64,000 nt of DNA, taken from positions 806,001-870,000 of the forward strand of contig NZ_CP039396.1 of assembly GCF_004803915.1 (NCBI RefSeq). The letters run 5' to 3'. This DNA comes from Duncaniella dubosii (lineage in GTDB: Bacteria > Bacteroidota > Bacteroidia > Bacteroidales > Muribaculaceae). A model generated the notes under the pieces. That model had not been told where the DNA came from. It was given only the letters and a program-made list of their open reading frames with translations, and did not search any database. This document shows positions 55,941 through 64,000 of the stretch, in pieces (within the stretch, counting starts at the first letter, position 1; every line of letters starts with the position of its first letter). The position numbers and the translations under genes were made by a program.

Positions 55941-57955
55941 ATGCGTTGCCTGACCTACATATTCATGACCCTTGTCCTCATCCTTGCGACAGGATGCGGA
56001 CATGACTATGTGGAAAAAGAAAGCATCCACACATGCAGCGAATATGAAGTCTATAACGACAGCATTGTCCGTGGCGAAAAAATCCACACAGCCCTTTCAC
56101 CGACAGAAATAACAGGCGCATGGCGCATGCCCGACACCACAAAAGTGACTCCGGCCTACAGCTCCTCACAGATGATGGCCGATGCCATCTTCACCAAAGC
56201 TATGAGTGAGACCCCGGCATTCACACCATTGGAAATCTATCTCTCGCTCGGAATGCTACGCCCCGAGGAGTCAATCAAGGCTTTGCGAGAAATCGCCAAC
56301 AGACCGATTCCGGACAACGAGGACTTCCCCTGCTCCACGCTCACACCCTACTGGGCACTCGCCGCATGGGAGACCTACTGCGCCACCGGCTCGAAACAGT
56401 GGCTCAAAGAGGCATACAACCTACTTGGCAAGATGCTCTCGCGCCAAAGAAAACTCACACCCTCCCAGTTACAGGGGTTCATGTGCGGAATGCCTCAGGG
56501 CGTCACCGACCCGGCATCATTCTATCCCGAATGGATGGACGACATGGCACGCTTTGAAACCATCGCAACATCGGTCAACATCACCCGCGCCAATTCCCTC
56601 TCGATAGCGTCGATGATGGCCGCCGAACTGCGCCTCTATGCCGAACGCGAGCTTCACACCGAGGCATCACGTCTGCGCAACCTCATCAATGACCGCCTGT
56701 GGTTTCCGACCTGCAGCGCTACAGCCAGTATCTCTACGGCTCTTTCTATCCGATCGTCTCACCAGTGTCCGACAACGAGGCAAATGCCCTTGCCATACTC
56801 ACCGGCATAGCAACCCCTGAAATGTCGGAAGCCATCGTGGCCTCGCTTCCTTACTCTCCGTGCGGAATCCCGTCAACCGTTCCGGCATTCCGGCCAGACA
56901 CACCACTGACTCCTGAGCTTCAGGCTCTGTTCGCCGTCTCGGCTGCAAAAGTCCGCAATCCCCTCGCCTTTACCCTCGCCTCGGCATCATTGTGGAATCT
57001 GTCGGTCTCGACACCCGCGCCCGCTCTCTGGCCGGCTGCTGTCTTAAAAGGTATGTTCGGAATCTCACTCTCACCCACCGGGATGACCTTCAGCCCGATG
57101 GTTCCCACAGCCTTCCCCGGCGAAAAACGGATTAAGGGACTACGCTATCGCAATGCCACACTCGATGTCAATATTCTCGGGACTGGCGACCGCGTGGCAT
57201 CATTCAAACTCGACTCCGTAAGCATCGACAACCACTCGGTAGGTACTGACATAAGCGGACATCACACCGTGACCATCACTCTCTCCGGCAACGATCTCAA
57301 TTGCAAACCGCTGAAGATCGAGGAGACAAAAATCATTCCGGCGCTTCCGGCAGTCAACTGGTCGTCGCCATTCGACTTCACCATCACGAATTTCGACCGC
57401 CGGCTGCGCTATGGTGTGTATATCAATGGGGTAATGGAAGAAGCCATTTCCTCTGACCATTACAGTGTCCGACAGACAGGACTCACCGTTACCGACATCG
57501 TGCCAATGCTCTCGGCCGACTGCGCAGGCTACACTCCAAAGCCACACGTCTACATTCCTCCCGCCAACCTCATCACAATCCCTGCCTCGTCAATCACTCC
57601 ACGGCGACCGCCGCGCCACTTCATAAAAGACCCAGCCACGGCTACAAACTATATCGAACTGGCCGCCCGCCACAACACACGCATCACGTGCTATGCCAAC
57701 GTCCCTGACGAAGGCGACTACCTCATCACCATCGGCTACAGCAACGGAACTGACCGCTGCGCGCTCCGCACGCTCGATGTCAACAACCGCTATGCGGCCA
57801 CTCTCCTCTTCCCACCGCGCAAGGCTCTCGACTGGATTTCAGTCTATCCGTCGACCACTGCGGAAATTCACCTGAAAGCGGGAGTCAACAAACTCGCCCT
57901 GACATACATTCAGGGGACAATACTTTTCAACAGACTCACACTCATAAAACGCTGA
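55941..57955 (+). CDS. Six-hairpin-glycosidase-like lipoprotein (frameshifted in this sequence)
   Basis: Exported protein beginning MRCLTYIFMTLVLILATGCG with lipobox ATGC (Cys about 17). The first 350 residues are helical with hairpin-like repeats (TLTPYWALAAWETYCATGS, GFMCGMPQGVTDPASFYPEW), suggesting an (alpha/alpha)6 glycosidase-type barrel. C-terminal beta domains include a last module resembling a carbohydrate-binding domain (YIELAARHNTRITCYANVPD, GVNKLALTYIQG). A missing base near 56702 splits it; repair (LWVSDLQRYSQY) gives 671 residues. No sure family or substrate. It overlaps the phosphoesterase start by one base. Confidence 0.7.
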
Positions 57956-58449
57956 TGAAAACAATAGGCATACTTTCCGACACACATTCATGCTGGGACG
58001 ACCGCTATGCCGTCCATTTCAAGGACTGCGACGAAATCTGGCATGCCGGCGATGTCGGCGACATCGACATTATCCGACGGCTTGAGGACACTGCGCCGGT
58101 GGTGCGTGCCGTGCGCGGCAATATCGACCACGGCGATGTGTGCCGCAGATGCCGTGAATCGGAAATTTTTGAAGTCGAGGGTCTGCGGGTATGGCTCACC
58201 CACATAGCCGGCTATCCCGGGAAATATGCCCCCGGAGTCAAAAACTTCCTTTCCGCCAACCGGATCGACATAATGGTCTGCGGCCACTCCCACATCCTGA
58301 AAGTCATGCCTGACCGCCAGCTCGACCTGCTACACATCAATCCCGGCGCTGCCGGCTATCACGGATGGCAGAAAGTCCGCACACTCATCCGCCTCATCGT
58401 CGACAACGGCAGCATCAACAGTCTTGAAGTCATCGAACTCGGCAAATAA
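57955..58449 (+). CDS. YfcE/MJ0936-type metallophosphoesterase
   Basis: 164-residue cytosolic calcineurin-like phosphodiesterase. Metal motifs in order: GILSDTHS (about 5-12), WHAGDVGD (about 29-36), RGNIDHG (about 53-59), the H in LTHIAGYPGKY, and CGHSHILK (about 103-110). Members cleave phosphodiesters with Mn; the natural substrate is unclear. Its ATG overlaps the stop codon of the glycosidase-like gene, so they are translated together, although the pairing does not reveal a shared pathway. Confidence 0.9.
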   Translation: MKTIGILSDTHSCWDDRYAVHFKDCDEIWHAGDVGDIDIIRRLEDTAPVVRAVRGNIDHGDVCRRCRESEIFEVEGLRVWLTHIAGYPGKYAPGVKNFLSANRIDIMVCGHSHILKVMPDRQLDLLHINPGAAGYHGWQKVRTLIRLIVDNGSINSLEVIELGK

Positions 58450-58456
58450 AAAATCA

Positions 58457-58515
58457 CATCCGTCGGGCCATTGCAGCGGGGACTCCCGGCTCTGCTTTCC
58501 CGGCGGATGCTTTTA
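58457..58515. terminator. Terminator between phosphoesterase and porin genes
   Basis: CATCCGTCGGG (58457-58467) pairs with CCCGGCGGATG (58499-58509), 11 bp with one G-T pair, followed by CTTTTATT. It separates convergent genes. Confidence 0.75.
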
Positions 58516-58572
58516 TTGTAAAGTTAGGTTTGAGATAGAAGTCGGTGTCAGACCGCTCCGATATATTATTTT

Positions 58573-59880
58573 TTAGAAAGAGAACTGCGCGAGCAATCCG
58601 GCTCTGCGTCCCCACCCGTTCTCTCCGTTGAAATCCTGACGTTTGCCGAAATTGAATTCACCGCCGAAACGGATACGCGGTGTGACGTCCCAGAACAGAT
58701 TGACTGCCCCGTAGAGACCATACTTATAGTCAGTACCGTCGACTGTGAACGATGGCAGATAGCGTCCCTGACCGAAAGTGGCCGACATGAATATCTGTGG
58801 ACAGAAATTATATTGCAGACCTACGAAATATCCCCATCCGGGAACCGTCTTGAGTCGGCCCGGCTCGGCAGGATCGGCCACGAGGTCATATTTACCCAGC
58901 AGGAAATCACCGCCGAAATTTGAATATGACTTACCGCCGTTGACTGTTCCGTAGACCGTCAGAGGATCGACCGGGCGGAACACCGTGCTGAACTGTACGC
59001 CATAGCCCACCTCCTGATGGTTGCGGCCGGTGATGAGATCGCGGTAAGGGAGAAAGCGCGCGATACCCGAAAGGCGCACATGCTGTCCGGTAGCCCATTC
59101 ATACTGCACCATTGCCGCGAAATTGGGGATAAACAGGCTTCTGGCCGCTGTAGTCGTCCCGTCGTCCTGCACAGTCATGTCGGGAGTCTCGACCGACGCG
59201 GCGACATACATGCCGCTCTTTTTGAAATGGTGCATATAGCGGACAAGCACATTCGTCCCGTCCATCTTCATTGTCGGTCCGCTCGCGTCGATAGTGGGAG
59301 GAACGGCCGCTCCGTCGCCGAATGTCGACGAGGCATAGCCGATAGTCCAGTCATTCACGACCGCATATGCCTTCTTCAAATGGAAATCGCGAGTCTGGTA
59401 GCCGTTGAAATTGGCCTCGATATAGAGCTGATAGTTGCCAAGACGCCTGTTGCGGCCTATGACGCGGAAAAACAGTGCTGTTCCGGCCGGACTGGTCCCG
59501 AAACGCTGTCGGTTAAGTTCGTCACGCTTGACAGGGATGAAATAAGGCGAGAAACCCGGAGTGCCCGTCGTGCCACCCCAGTCAAAATATCCCCTCATCC
59601 TGACAAGACCTCCGATACCCATCGCCAGCTGCGAATCGCGGCTCATAAAGAGGAAATAAGGCGCTTCTGGGTCTTGGAAACTCCTGAACTGGTCATAATA
59701 GAAATTCTCTATCAGATTGCGTATCGAATCGGTCTCGGGATCCTGACCTCCTCCGAAAAAAACAATCTTGTGGTCGTTGACGAGCGCATCGTGCCGCTCC
59801 TCCACAGGACTTGTGGCGAAAGCCGGAATAGAAGCCATCACCGAGAGCAACAGACCTAAAACAGTGTCAATGTTTTTCAT
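58573..59880 (-). CDS. DcaP-like trimeric porin
   Basis: 435-residue outer-membrane protein with a signal peptide (TVLGLLLSVMASIPAFA). A short helical start (DSIRNLIENFYYDQFRSFQD) leads into a 16-strand-type barrel ending in GLLAQFSF with terminal Phe. Typical segments are RMRGYFDWGGT, GNYQLYIEANFNGY and FHLKKAYAVVNDWTIGYASSTFGD, as in DcaP porins, which pass phosphorylated sugars or dicarboxylates in other bacteria. Two palindromes lie upstream. It is divergent from an ECF sigma gene, which might control it. Confidence 0.85.
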   Translation of the reverse strand: MKNIDTVLGLLLSVMASIPAFATSPVEERHDALVNDHKIVFFGGGQDPETDSIRNLIENFYYDQFRSFQDPEAPYFLFMSRDSQLAMGIGGLVRMRGYFDWGGTTGTPGFSPYFIPVKRDELNRQRFGTSPAGTALFFRVIGRNRRLGNYQLYIEANFNGYQTRDFHLKKAYAVVNDWTIGYASSTFGDGAAVPPTIDASGPTMKMDGTNVLVRYMHHFKKSGMYVAASVETPDMTVQDDGTTTAARSLFIPNFAAMVQYEWATGQHVRLSGIARFLPYRDLITGRNHQEVGYGVQFSTVFRPVDPLTVYGTVNGGKSYSNFGGDFLLGKYDLVADPAEPGRLKTVPGWGYFVGLQYNFCPQIFMSATFGQGRYLPSFTVDGTDYKYGLYGAVNLFWDVTPRIRFGGEFNFGKRQDFNGENGWGRRAGLLAQFSF

Positions 59881-59915
59881 AACGTGTGAATGTTAGTTTT
59901 GTTAATGGTGGATAG

Positions 59916-59952
59916 AAGTGATGAATTTCACTTTTTATAACATTCCGGAATG
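59916..59952. promoter_or_regulatory. Two palindromes upstream of the porin gene
   Basis: AAGTGATGAATTTCACTT (59916-59933, 6-bp arms) and the perfect 12-bp palindrome CATTCCGGAATG (59941-59952) sit 36 and 61 bp upstream of the porin start. They are possible operator sites; the first could also be a leader hairpin. Confidence 0.45.
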
Positions 59953-60096
59953 ACATGGGTTCACCCTCACGCCATTATTTTTCAACAAAACTTAAAAATT
60001 TTCCGCTGACAGCGTAACGTTCAGCCTATTTTTCCGTCTATATAACAAAAAGACATCCTAAATGATGTCAGCTTCCCCACCACGACGGAATAGATA

Positions 60097-60600
60097 ATGA
60101 ACCGTACAGAGTTTGAACGCATGGCTCCTCCGCTGAGGAAGCGCATTGTCAGCATGGTACTTGGCATGTCGGCATCGGCCGACGCAGACCTTGCCGACGA
60201 TGTGGCTCAGGACACCCTCCTCCGGCTGTGGACTATCCGCGACAAGCTCGACGAATACCGCAGCGTCGATTCGCTCGCAATGGTCATCGCACGCCACCGC
60301 GCCATAGACCTCCTCCGCGAGACCTCGACACTATCCGTTGGTCTCGACGACATCGACTCCTGCCGGTCTGTTCCATCGCCCGAGGAAAGCATCATCGAAT
60401 CAGAGGATTGCAGCGACGTGTTCGGCATCATCGCATCGCTCCCCTCCGTGCAGCAGACTGTAATCAGGATGAGGCACATCGAAGGGCTCGAAATCGCCGA
60501 CATAGCCAAAATCACCGGTTCGACACCCGGCTCGATCCGGGTAGCTCTCTCAAGGGCACGCCAGAGTATCAAAGAAATCTTCATGCAGCATCAATCATGA
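60097..60600 (+). CDS. ECF RNA polymerase sigma factor
   Basis: 167 residues. Region 2 spans about 10-75 (RIVSMVLGMSASADADLADD, DDVAQDTLLRLWTIRDKLDE, VIARHRAIDLLRE). Region 4 spans about 110-160 (SLPSVQQTVIRMRHIEGLEI, then IADIAKITGSTPGSIRVALSRAR). The pattern is the RpoE-like ECF group. Its stop codon overlaps the start of a one-helix membrane protein, the likely anti-sigma factor, followed by a secreted protein. It may also control the divergent porin gene. Confidence 0.93.
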   Translation: MNRTEFERMAPPLRKRIVSMVLGMSASADADLADDVAQDTLLRLWTIRDKLDEYRSVDSLAMVIARHRAIDLLRETSTLSVGLDDIDSCRSVPSPEESIIESEDCSDVFGIIASLPSVQQTVIRMRHIEGLEIADIAKITGSTPGSIRVALSRARQSIKEIFMQHQS

Positions 60601-61172
60601 CACAGCCAACCGACCACCGACACATCCGAACGACCATTGCCCGATTTCTCGATGGCGAGACTTCGGTGGCAGAGGAAAAGGAACTCTACGACTTTTTCCG
60701 CCTCCCCGACATACCTGCCGACCTGAAACAATATCAGCCGATGTTCAACTGGTATGCCTCGCTCGGAGAGAGCCATGACGAGGCTGCCCCCGCTGACATC
60801 GCCGGAACTGAGAACCGTGCGTCAGCCTCCCGAGTGCGACTTCTGGAACTCCGTCCATGGCAATGGATGGGTATAGCCGCGATGCTGGCTCTGCTGCTTT
60901 CGGTCGGATTCATATTCCGCTCTCCTTCCATCCCCGAGGAATATCTCGCATACGAAGGCAGCTATATCATACGAGACGGGAAAAAAATCACCGACCTCCG
61001 CATAGTAGTACCCGAGATTGAGCGGACACAGCAGCTCGTCAACGAGAGCCTCGGTGAAATCGACATGAGTCTCCGTACCGCCGACTCAGCCTTTGACGAC
61101 GCAGTCCTCGCCGACGAGGATCTCTCTGATCCGATGGTCAAGGATCTCATCCTCTCCACCCTCGAATACTGA
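60597..61172 (+). CDS. Putative one-helix anti-sigma factor
   Basis: 191 residues starting at ATG 60597, overlapping the sigma gene (ATGA). The N-terminal cytoplasmic part (TTIARFLDGETSVAEEKELYDF) resembles the start of short anti-sigma proteins with a helical sigma-binding region. One transmembrane helix (WMGIAAMLALLLSVGFIF, about 95-112) precedes a periplasmic tail with acidic helices (ERTQQLVNESLGEIDMSLRT). No zinc motif is seen. The genomic place supports anti-sigma function; direct sequence evidence is weak. Confidence 0.75.
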   Translation: MTQPTDHRHIRTTIARFLDGETSVAEEKELYDFFRLPDIPADLKQYQPMFNWYASLGESHDEAAPADIAGTENRASASRVRLLELRPWQWMGIAAMLALLLSVGFIFRSPSIPEEYLAYEGSYIIRDGKKITDLRIVVPEIERTQQLVNESLGEIDMSLRTADSAFDDAVLADEDLSDPMVKDLILSTLEY

Positions 61173-61211
61173 TAATGGGAAAATGACAAATCAATAAAAA
61201 TCCACATAATC

Positions 61212-62066
61212 ATGAACCACATACGCCACATCGCTGTCACACTCCTTCTCCTTTCTCCATTCGGCCTGTTTGCGCAGCATTCAATCGACTCGGCAATGAA
61301 AGCTCTTGAAAACGCCAAAAGCGTCACAAACGAAGTTTATTCCGAACGTCGCAATCCCACGACAAAGGAAATCGAGAGCGCAAGCTATCTATTCGAGTTC
61401 ACCGACAATAAGCTTGCCGACAAAATCATTGATGCCATGCGCAAAGAACGCTCCAAGGCCTGTGCCTACGAGATGTCAAACCGCCATTCCAACAGCTTGG
61501 TCTACTCCATCTCATTTCAGAACGCCAACGGCTCTTTCTCAAAATACACTCTGCTGCAGCGCGGTTCGTCAAAATGGATGCTGTCAGTCAAAAAAGGGAC
61601 TGCGGTAAGATCAACAAAATCATCCTCAAAATCCTCATCCAAATCAAAAAGCAGCAGTAAAAAACGTACCGACATTTTCGGCATTGAGGATAACCTGATT
61701 GAAATCTACGGCCTTGATCCATCGGTGGCCGACTACGCCCATACCGACGGTAACACCACAATCTACACAGGACCTGACGGCAACACCATCATAATAAACA
61801 ACGGCCGTCTCAGCGACATTCAGGCTCTCTCCGACTCCGGCTACGTCCTGAATCTCGACGGTCTCGAACAACTTGAATCTCTTGAATCCCTCCGCAGTCT
61901 CGAATCGCTGAAGGATCTTCAGAACCTCAAGGATCTCGAAAAGCTCAAAAAACAAAAAAAGTCACGCAAATCCGAATCCGGTTCAAGGAAATCGAAAACT
62001 TCTACCACCACCTACACCTCCTCTGACGGACGCACGACCACGACCTCGATCACCTACGACCTCTGA
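61212..62066 (+). CDS. Secreted protein with leucine-rich triplet repeats (DUF5024-like)
   Basis: 284 residues with a signal peptide (IAVTLLLLSPFGLFAQHS). The N-terminal domain (about 25-120) resembles DUF5024-type proteins found after sigma/anti-sigma pairs in Bacteroides. A Ser/Lys-rich linker (TKSSSKSSSKSKSSSKKR) is followed by a stretch where leucine recurs every third residue (LESLESLRSLESLKDL, about 218-250), then a basic Ser/Thr-rich end. The repeats could form a regular helix or solenoid. The function is unknown; it is probably a target or part of the sigma signalling locus. Confidence 0.75.
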   Translation: MNHIRHIAVTLLLLSPFGLFAQHSIDSAMKALENAKSVTNEVYSERRNPTTKEIESASYLFEFTDNKLADKIIDAMRKERSKACAYEMSNRHSNSLVYSISFQNANGSFSKYTLLQRGSSKWMLSVKKGTAVRSTKSSSKSSSKSKSSSKKRTDIFGIEDNLIEIYGLDPSVADYAHTDGNTTIYTGPDGNTIIINNGRLSDIQALSDSGYVLNLDGLEQLESLESLRSLESLKDLQNLKDLEKLKKQKKSRKSESGSRKSKTSTTTYTSSDGRTTTTSITYDL

Positions 62067-62123
62067 ACCGCAATCTCAACCTGCCACCGCGCATTTTCAC
62101 CACAATCCGATTTCATAAAGGCC

Positions 62124-62173
62124 AAGCCTGCCGGCAAGCTATACTAAGCTGTCCGGCAGGCTTGAATTTTTTA
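62124..62173. terminator. Terminator between the sigma locus and DUF3127 gene
   Basis: AAGCCTGCCGG (62124-62134) pairs with CCGGCAGGCTT (62153-62163), an 11-bp perfect stem, followed by GAATTTTTT. It can serve both convergent units. Confidence 0.88.
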
Positions 62174-62240
62174 TCACTGTTGTGATATCGGCAGCCTCTG
62201 TCCGGCTGACTCTCACGTCGTCACAACATATCCGACACTA

Positions 62241-62663
62241 TCAGAAAGGCAGATCGTCAGTAGCCGACGGAGTGAGGTCGGGCATCGGAGGAACTGGAGC
62301 GGCCGAAGGTGCCGCATAGCCCTGAGGCATATTCTGGGCAGGTCCGTAGGCTGCGGGAGCGCCGTATGCGGCAGGCTGCGGAGCGGCGGCCATTGCTGTG
62401 GCGTCCTCTGCCTTCCATGCACGCACTTCAACATACCAACGGCCGTTATATTCACGGCTGTCTATGTCAAAGCTGATCTTCACAAGCTGGCCGACCTGAA
62501 GAGGATACTGGTCCACGCGGTCTCCGAAGAAATTGAAGAACACCTTGCGGGGATAGGTTTCCTGTGTCTCAAGCACATATTCGCGCTTCTTCCACGCATT
62601 TCCCTTCTGGGAAGTGCCACCCACTTCGGGGAGCGCCACGATGATTTTTCCTGTTACTTCCAT
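62241..62663 (-). CDS. DUF3127 OB-fold protein with SSB-like C-terminal tip
   Basis: 140 residues. The DUF3127 domain (1-90; MEVTGKIIVALPEVGGTSQK, then EYVLETQETYPRKVFFNFFG and DIDSREYNGRWYVEVRAWK) is a predicted OB fold related to single-stranded-DNA-binding proteins. A Pro/Ala-rich linker (about 93-128) leads to the end ATDDLPF, the same kind of acidic-hydrophobic tip that SSB uses to bind repair and replication partners. A role in ssDNA metabolism or RNA binding is inferred, not known. Confidence 0.82.
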   Translation of the reverse strand: MEVTGKIIVALPEVGGTSQKGNAWKKREYVLETQETYPRKVFFNFFGDRVDQYPLQVGQLVKISFDIDSREYNGRWYVEVRAWKAEDATAMAAAPQPAAYGAPAAYGPAQNMPQGYAAPSAAPVPPMPDLTPSATDDLPF

Positions 62664-63054
62664 GTTTGGATATTGAGTTTTCTTAATTTATTCAACATTC
62701 GCGGAGGATGTTTAAAATTAACAAGAATTTTTTAACAGCCCCTTAGCTCCCTGATTCGCAGCTTTGTCGGCATCTCTCGAAATGACATCCCGCAGGATTC
62801 GTCAGCCCCGATGAGCCACCGCTGCAAAAATCAAAGGCTGACCACAAAAGTAGTCAAAAATCCCCGACTCTCCAACAAAACCGCCCCTCACTTTTCAACA
62901 ATCTTTTCAACAGACTCTCTCCCCGAAGCCAAGCCGGCAGCAAAACTTCTATTTTCCCACCGACCATCAACCATTCAATCCTCCCGGAAGAATTATCACG
63001 ACGGTCAGCAGAATTTCCATCCCCCGAAATATGGTGATTTTCGCAGATTCTGTG
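62664..63054. other. Intergenic region between DUF3127 and YIP1-like genes
   Basis: I see no supported gene in this stretch. Short frames on both strands have no homologous character. It must hold the DUF3127 promoter on the minus strand, but no clear TTTG / TAnnTTTG pair was found. Confidence 0.5.
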
Positions 63055-63063
63055 TAATTTTGC
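63055..63063 (+). promoter_or_regulatory. -7 element of the YIP1-like gene
   Basis: TAATTTTGC lies about 105 bp before the start codon. The -33 region is weak. Confidence 0.5.
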
Positions 63064-63166
63064 AACGTATTCACTGCCATTCCACACGGAGCGGACCGCA
63101 GACCGGCAGTGTGACATAATGCAACCACGACAAAAAACGGACTCAACTATTACAACCCTACGGATT

Positions 63167-63712
63167 ATGAAGCGCTATCTCAAACATCTTTTACAATTGA
63201 TCCTTTCGCCCGGTAACGGCTGGGAGGACATTGACAAAGCCGATATTCCTCCGCGCGACATTGCCGTCAAGGGTTACTATCCGCTAATAGCACTCACATC
63301 TGTCAGCGTGTTCATGCAGGGTGTCTACCACCACGAGGAATTCATCGTGCTGTTCATGCGTATGATCATGAGCTTCCTTGTCTATTTTGTGTCATACTTC
63401 TTCGGAGTCTTCGCACTGTCGCTTTTCGTAGAACCCACCCTCGAAAAACGCTATAACGAGACTCGGAGCAACACGTTTGTGCTCTACACGCTCGGCCTCC
63501 TCGCTTTGATATCGCTCGTGATCAACGTCCTGCCGGTGACAAAAGAAATGCTCTTTTTCCTCCCCTTCTATGTGGCGCTTATCCAGTGGAAAGGCTGCCG
63601 CTACATGGAAGTGAGCAAAGACCGCACCGGTCTGTTCATGATTATCGCCATCCTCGGCGTGCTCATGCCTCTCTACATTTTCTATTTCCTGTTTTCACTT
63701 GTTATAGGATAA
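63167..63712 (+). CDS. YIP1-like membrane protein
   Basis: 181 residues with five or so hydrophobic helices after a short amphipathic start ([22 protein letters not shown]). Segments include [56 protein letters not shown] and a C-terminal [18 protein letters not shown]. The N-terminal L..SP..GWE.I pattern is that of the bacterial YIP1/DUF1282-like group. The function is unknown. ATG 63167 is preferred over the upstream 63119 because the family start is MKxxLK. It is 29 bp before smpB. Confidence 0.8.
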   Translation: MKRYLKHLLQLILSPGNGWEDIDKADIPPRDIAVKGYYPLIALTSVSVFMQGVYHHEEFIVLFMRMIMSFLVYFVSYFFGVFALSLFVEPTLEKRYNETRSNTFVLYTLGLLALISLVINVLPVTKEMLFFLPFYVALIQWKGCRYMEVSKDRTGLFMIIAILGVLMPLYIFYFLFSLVIG

Positions 63713-63741
63713 GACAATCCATCAGACACACAAAGCCAATT

Positions 63742-64000
63742 ATGATTTCAAAAGACATAAATATAAAAAACAAACGCGCCACCTATGACTATGCCATCAG
63801 CGATACGTTTACCGCAGGCATAGTCCTCACCGGGACAGAAATCAAATCAATCCGTCAGGGCAAAGCTTCGCTCGCCGACACATTCTGCTATGTCGACAAG
63901 GGCGAGGTATGGGTCAAAAACATGTATATAGCCGAATATTTCTACGGCACTTACAACAACCACGCCGCCCGTCGCGACCGAAAGCTCCTGCTCAACAAAA
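63742..64000 (+). CDS. smpB: SsrA-binding protein SmpB (5' part, cut by window end)
   Basis: The first 86 residues of SmpB are visible, starting [20 protein letters not shown]. SmpB carries tmRNA to stalled ribosomes. Signature segments are [19 protein letters not shown] (about 31-49), [10 protein letters not shown] and [15 protein letters not shown], all expected for the tmRNA-binding barrel. The gene runs off the end of the window with no stop codon. No ssrA gene is present in the window. Confidence 0.95.
   Translation, partial: MISKDINIKNKRATYDYAISDTFTAGIVLTGTEIKSIRQGKASLADTFCYVDKGEVWVKNMYIAEYFYGTYNNHAARRDRKLLLNK

Noticed and set aside
59017..59859. Long plus-strand frame opposite the porin gene
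   Set aside because: It is antisense to the porin, which has a signal peptide and barrel pattern.
1..64000. CRISPR arrays, prophage, integrases or known defence systems
   Set aside because: No regularly spaced repeats and no cas, integrase, restriction or toxin-antitoxin genes were recognised.

Overview
The window looks like a chromosomal segment of a gut-type Bacteroidales bacterium, most likely Muribaculaceae or a close relative. The evidence is the gene families (gldE/gldD, DUF4249, DUF3127, STN-type TonB receptors with FecR/ECF sigma partners, TrpB2, DUF164 zinc ribbon next to Nif3), the near absence of Shine-Dalgarno sequences before genes, and many promoters of the Bacteroidetes form TTTG, 19-21 bp, TAnnTTTG. 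Base composition is moderate, with an AT-rich accessory patch at about 28.75-30.4 kb. The species assignment is inference.

Layout. 0-8.9 kb (+): tRNA-Arg(CCG), tRNA-Leu(TAA), small envelope proteins, trpB2, fmt, cvpA-sufB-rsmI-like, a metallo-beta-lactamase-fold protein and an HD protein. 8.97-18.4 kb (-): dedA-rpe-queA, a flavodiiron protein with a DNA glycosylase, and a long run aspS-nif3-zinc ribbon-slyD-efp behind one well-formed promoter. 18.7-24.6 kb (+): an ECF sigma / FecR / STN-TonB receptor / DUF4249 / lipoprotein surface-signalling and uptake locus. 25.4-28.7 kb: phosphohexomutase and an alanine/glycine symporter. 28.75-30.3 kb: accessory patch with an outer-membrane barrel, a 16-bp inverted repeat, a duplicated stub of the symporter 3' end and an orphan prodomain-like fragment. 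30.4-37 kb: prfB (with a programmed +1 frameshift), an AspT/YidE-type transporter, glsA, truA, speA. 37.2-46.2 kb (+): OmpA/TPR lipoprotein, a 6-TM channel, cysE, a THUMP methyltransferase, purD, a membrane protein, pdxB. 46.2-50.4 kb: a two-component system divergent from an outer-membrane receptor-like protein, with tandem 18-bp repeats in between. 50.6-55 kb: EamA transporter, gldE-gldD-phosphopantetheinyl transferase, and a convergent S24/LexA-like regulator. 55.2-64 kb: tRNA-Met, rpsU, a glycosidase-like lipoprotein with a phosphoesterase, a DcaP-like porin, a second ECF sigma/anti-sigma/secreted-protein locus, DUF3127, a YIP1-like protein and the start of smpB.

A dominant technical signal is that at least 12 genes, including the essential aspS and the housekeeping purD and pdxB, are broken by frameshifts. 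All 18 breaks I located are repaired by adding exactly one base to a short run, nearly always of C or G. This is best explained by homopolymer under-calling in the assembly, not gene decay. I therefore give these genes as single CDS features spanning the break. The prfB frameshift is different: it is the classic programmed site.

I found no CRISPR array, complete insertion sequence, prophage or obvious new defence system. The most interesting biology is regulatory: the tandem operator-like repeats at 48.3 kb, the two ECF sigma loci, the inverted repeats at 29.4 and 55.2 kb, and the rearrangement scar at 29.7 kb.
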